A stretch of 5,340 nucleotides of DNA from Kiritimatiellia bacterium (GTDB lineage: Bacteria > Verrucomicrobiota > Kiritimatiellia > RFP12 > UBA1067). Below are positions 4,335-5,340 of this stretch, piece after piece. Under the pieces are notes generated by a model, which saw only the letters and a list, made by a program, of their open reading frames with translations, was not told where the DNA came from and searched no databases. Location: NCBI GenBank assembly GCA_017479035.1, contig JAFVCR010000141.1:1-5340 (forward strand), read 5' to 3'. Position 1 is the first letter of the stretch. Each line of letters opens with the position of its first letter. Made by a program: the position numbers and the translations under genes.

Positions 4335-5340
4335 TTAGTCTGCGGAGCCATCCATCTTTGCAAGGTCGTTCGCGTAGATAATCTTGAACTTGCCCTCCGC
4401 CGCGCTCGCAGCCACCCACGCATCGAAATCCACATCCTCCGCCAATTCTATGCGAAAGCCGCCGGACAAAGTAATCGTCTTTGCCGCTTCGTTGGAATCG
4501 ATTGCGAGATCGTTGCACACCACATGTGCTTCGCCCGTTTTCTCGTCCACCTTCAACGCGCTCGCGCCGGCCACGACCGCCGCAGCACCGCCAAGCGTCG
4601 CTTTCAGAGTGCCTTCCGCCGCCACGGAAGAAGAGACACTCGCCTCACCCGCGAAATCCCGCGCCGCCACGCGGAAGCCGATGTAGTTCTGGCCGGAGGT
4701 CAATGTGTCCGTATTCGCCTGTGCCCACGCCCGGCGGCGCGCAGAACGCAAATTGCCGTCGCTCGCGGAACTTTTGAACTCGCCGCCGCGATAGACGCGG
4801 TATGGAGTAGTGAACGAGCTTTCTATGCCGGTAGGGTCGGTTGCGGCACTCGAGCCCAAGTCTGCGGCATCGGCAGTGCGCGTAGTGGACATATCATGGC
4901 ACCATTCGGCTACATTCCCATGCATATCGTAGAGTCCCCAGGCATTGGGTTCTTTCGAGCCGGCGACGGCCGTCGCGGTCGTGCCGTAGACCGCGATGGC
5001 ATCGAGGTCGCTGGCGTATGCCCCCGTAGTCCCGGCGCGGCAGGCGTATTCCCACTCGGCTTCGGTCGGGAGGTTGAGGCCGAGGGCGGCGCCGGTGCGC
5101 GAGCGGAGCGTTCCGATGAACGATGCCCCGGTCGCGCTCGTGGCACCGGAGGAGATGAGAGCGCCTTTGAGATCTGCCCATGCAACAGTTTCTACAGGAC
5201 GCGTCGCGCCGGAGAAAGCGCACGAGGGATCAGTCCCCTTCACGGCCGCCCACTGCCCCTGCGTGAACTCGAAAACACCAATCCAATATGGCTGCGTGAG
5301 CGTGACTTGATGCTGCGTCTCGTTGTCCTTACGCCCCAGA
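4335..5340 (-). CDS. SUMF1/FGE-fold domain protein lacking the FGE catalytic cysteines, 3' part, N-terminus outside window
   Basis: 334 visible residues, open at the right edge (the first full codon ends at 5339); a GTG at 5243 is internal and not the start. Visible residues 1-226 carry the formylglycine-generating-enzyme/sulfatase-modifying-factor fold (PF03781-type): QPYWIGVFEFTQGQW (16-30), RPVETVAWADLKGA (47-60), LNLPTEAEWEYACRAG (88-103), NAWGLYDMHGNVAEWC (132-147), YRVYRGGEF (180-188), LRSARRRAW (197-205), YIGFRVAARD (219-228). True FGEs oxidise a sulfatase cysteine using cysteine or copper chemistry late in the domain; the matching stretch (SASDGNLRSARRRAW) has no cysteine, so this is probably a non-catalytic binding domain of the kind common in secreted PVC proteins. 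Residues 230-334 are a strand-rich extension. The frame stops at TAA, but a tail continues after it. The M6 gene follows 27 nt after that tail's stop, suggesting one operon. Confidence 0.85.
   Translation of the reverse strand, partial: LGRKDNETQHQVTLTQPYWIGVFEFTQGQWAAVKGTDPSCAFSGATRPVETVAWADLKGALISSGATSATGASFIGTLRSRTGAALGLNLPTEAEWEYACRAGTTGAYASDLDAIAVYGTTATAVAGSKEPNAWGLYDMHGNVAEWCHDMSTTRTADAADLGSSAATDPTGIESSFTTPYRVYRGGEFKSSASDGNLRSARRRAWAQANTDTLTSGQNYIGFRVAARDFAGEASVSSSVAAEGTLKATLGGAAAVVAGASALKVDEKTGEAHVVCNDLAIDSNEAAKTITLSGGFRIELAEDVDFDAWVAASAAEGKFKIIYANDLAKMDGSAD

Overview
The window is GC-rich bacterial DNA in which all recognisable genes lie on the minus strand. The proteins are secreted and appear built for handling polysaccharides and proteins: a rhamnosidase-like glycoside hydrolase, an M6-type metallopeptidase fused to a beta-helix, and a SUMF1/FGE-fold protein without the FGE cysteines. 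The Gly-rich AGIGGG beta-helix, the C-terminal tails ending in FF(R/K)...EE and the intergenic 'CGGGCGAGACGCCCGCG' hairpin repeats suggest a gut- or sediment-type member of the PVC group (Kiritimatiellota, Lentisphaerota or Verrucomicrobiota). This is an inference from protein style; no rRNA or housekeeping marker is present.

Layout in order of transcription, from high to low coordinates: (1) 5340-4335 is the 3' part of a SUMF1/formylglycine-generating-enzyme-like gene, open at the window edge. It ends at a TAA, but a convincing C-terminal tail continues in the same frame to 4227, so the gene looks truncated or interrupted. (2) After a 27-nt gap with a strong Shine-Dalgarno sequence comes 4199-1092, an intact 1035-codon gene for a secreted M6-like zinc peptidase with a beta-helical, carbohydrate-binding-like region and a C-terminal tail similar in style to that of its neighbour. 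Its stop codon abuts a 9-bp GC-rich inverted repeat. (3) 527-1061 has no supportable gene. It is a dense, roughly palindromic cluster of four repeat types: a 35-bp hairpin element in four copies, TTTGCAG heptads, GCAGAG-type octads and a 26-28-bp linker. (4) 505-477 is a near-consensus sigma70-type promoter placed so that transcription should begin at or next to the ATG of the last gene. (5) 470-1 is the 5' end of a secreted GH106-like protein, cut by the window edge.

The SUMF1-like and M6 genes are probably co-transcribed. The GH106-like gene is separated from them by the repeat cluster and has its own promoter. The most notable observations are the composite palindromic repeat cluster, the predicted leaderless GH106 transcript, and the stop or double-frameshift lesion at the end of the SUMF1-like gene. 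I found no defence system, transposase, RNA gene or CRISPR array.
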